Source: Deferribacteraceae bacterium V6Fe1
Lineage (GTDB): Bacteria > Chrysiogenota > Deferribacteres > Deferribacterales > Deferrivibrionaceae
Direction of reading: 5' to 3'
NCBI GenBank assembly: GCA_022813675.1
Contig: CP063375.1
Span: 1,004,001-1,068,000 of the forward strand
DNA: 64,000 nt
Shown here: one piece after another, positions 63,132 to 64,000 of the stretch
Layout of the letters: every line of letters begins with the position of its first letter
How positions within the stretch are numbered: the stretch's first letter is position 1
Translations under genes and position numbers: made by a program
The notes under the pieces: generated by a model
What the model was told of the DNA's origin: nothing
Seen by the model: only the letters and a program-made list of their open reading frames with translations
Databases searched by the model: none

Positions 63132-63917
63132 ATGAAAATAATTTACGCAATAATTATGTTAATTTTCTCTTTTAACTTATCGGCAATTAGCGGGCAGTTT
63201 GATACAGTTGTTATAGTATCCATCGATGCTTTACACCCTGCTGCTGTGACTGAAGTTAATTGCCCGAATATTTTTAAATATATAAAAAATGGGCTATACA
63301 TTTCTGAGGGTAAAAGTACAACTCCACCAAAGACGTTGGTCGCACATACTTCTATGGTTACAGGGCTTACACCTGAGCAAAACGGTAAAATTGATAATGT
63401 GTGGAAGAAAGGGGATAAGAAGGTTGAAAAACCGACTGTTTTTCTTTCAGCTAAAAAGGCAGGTTATAAAACGGCTTTTATCTACAGTAAACCAAAACTT
63501 GGCTATCTTGCAGACAGTTATGTGGATTATGAAAAATATTCAAGGGATAACGCAATTGAAGAAGCTGTAAAATTTTTAGGAACAAGTGAAAAGCAATTTG
63601 TGTTTTTACATATAAGCGGCCTTGATATTGTCGGCCCTGAAAGCGGTTGGATGTCGAAAGAGTATATAGAAGAGTTTAATTTTATAGACGAAATGCTTGG
63701 GTATCTATTTAAGAAACTTGACAGCGGCAACTCGTATCTTCTTGTTATAACTTCCGACCATGCGGGGCATGATAAAATCCACGGCTCAAACCATAAGGAA
63801 GATTTTAAAAGGCCTATAATAATTTATTCGAGCAAAGAAAAGATTACAAACTTAAATTATGACGTTAGGCCTATAGAAAATTTAAAAATTGTTGTAGAAG
63901 ACTTATATTTGAAATAA
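63132..63917 (+). CDS. Alkaline-phosphatase-superfamily phosphodiesterase, exported
   Basis: The ATG at 63132 with AAGGGGATG is chosen (261 residues). A signal peptide (ends NLSAIS) is followed by VVIVSIDALHP (metal-binding Asp), TTPPKTLVAHTSMVTGL (nucleophile Thr region) and ITSDHAGHDKIHGSNH (metal-binding Asp-His and His), the pattern of type I phosphodiesterase/nucleotide pyrophosphatase proteins. Substrate unknown. It lies 10 bases after the kinase gene and is followed by a terminator. Confidence 0.85.
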   Translation: MKIIYAIIMLIFSFNLSAISGQFDTVVIVSIDALHPAAVTEVNCPNIFKYIKNGLYISEGKSTTPPKTLVAHTSMVTGLTPEQNGKIDNVWKKGDKKVEKPTVFLSAKKAGYKTAFIYSKPKLGYLADSYVDYEKYSRDNAIEEAVKFLGTSEKQFVFLHISGLDIVGPESGWMSKEYIEEFNFIDEMLGYLFKKLDSGNSYLLVITSDHAGHDKIHGSNHKEDFKRPIIIYSSKEKITNLNYDVRPIENLKIVVEDLYLK

Positions 63918-63920
63918 AAA

Positions 63921-63940
63921 AGGAGCAGGTAGCTGCTCCT
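63921..63940. terminator. Bidirectional terminator
   Basis: AGGAGCAG and CTGCTCCT pair around GTAG, with AAAAAA before and a T/A-rich stretch after. It ends the gene at 63132 and the convergent transaldolase gene. Confidence 0.88.
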
Positions 63941-63946
63941 CTAAAA

Positions 63947-64000
63947 TTATTTATTTAAATTTTTCCAATCAGCGAGAAACTTTTCAATTCCAATATCTGT
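63947..64000 (-). CDS. tal: Transaldolase, C-terminal end only
   Basis: On the minus strand the last 17 codons read TDIGIEKFLADWKNLNK and stop at 63947. The TDIGIEKFLADW end is characteristic of the short transaldolase/fructose-6-phosphate aldolase family. The rest lies beyond the window. Confidence 0.7.
   Translation of the reverse strand, partial: TDIGIEKFLADWKNLNK

Overview
The window is AT-rich, Gram-negative-type bacterial DNA carrying genes of an anaerobic, respiring bacterium: a periplasmic nitrate reductase cluster, multiheme cytochromes, an SfrAB-like soluble oxidoreductase, a glycyl radical enzyme and outer-membrane polysaccharide export. This mix suggests a member of the Deferribacterota or a relative. 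That placement is inference from gene content; no rRNA or universal marker phylogeny is available here.

Layout. 1-11.3 kb: dTDP-rhamnose synthesis, a polyprenyl-phosphate sugar transferase and a polysaccharide export operon (SLBB exporter, Wzz-like, Wzi-like, PAP2). It is interspersed with a family of 7-bp (sometimes 8-bp) tandem repeat blocks and contains a reversed second wzz-like gene. The exporter has an in-frame stop codon inside its signal peptide, and a four-helix-bundle gene is frameshifted. 11.3-16.2 kb: a large AsmA-like membrane fusion protein, an AAA/DUF4143-like ATPase and an MFS exporter. 16.3-21.0 kb: one minus-strand operon of a DUF2318 lipoprotein, an FtsX-type ABC transporter and a sigma-54 two-component system. 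21.1-27.4 kb: a plus-strand operon resembling arsenosugar-type gene sets (DUF547, radical SAM/methyltransferase fusion, TVP38, mercuric-reductase-like flavoprotein, double glycosyltransferase). 27.6-31.8 kb: sfrBA. 31.8-35.5 kb: ispG, a flavoprotein, a phosphodiesterase and a YkgJ protein. 35.6-39.5 kb: GntR regulator, glycyl radical activase and glycyl radical enzyme. 39.6-43.3 kb: a symporter-like sensor fused to a PP2C phosphatase, and a small tautomerase.

43.3-53.6 kb is an accessory island: a decayed IS256-family element, then a tightly overlapped five-gene operon hsdM, rhuM-fic, hsdS, reverse transcriptase, hsdR, then an integrase remnant facing the 3' end of tRNA-Leu(UAA). The reverse transcriptase overlapping both hsdS and hsdR is the strongest candidate for an unusual defence system.

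53.7-64 kb is a nitrate respiration region: a SurA-N-like periplasmic protein and an octaheme hydroxylamine-oxidoreductase-like cytochrome on the minus strand, divergent from napM-napA-napD-napG-napH. An OmpR-type regulator and a sensor kinase with a c-type heme motif follow, then an alkaline-phosphatase-superfamily protein and the end of a transaldolase gene. NapMADGH would reduce nitrate to nitrite; the octaheme protein is the only visible candidate for taking nitrite further.
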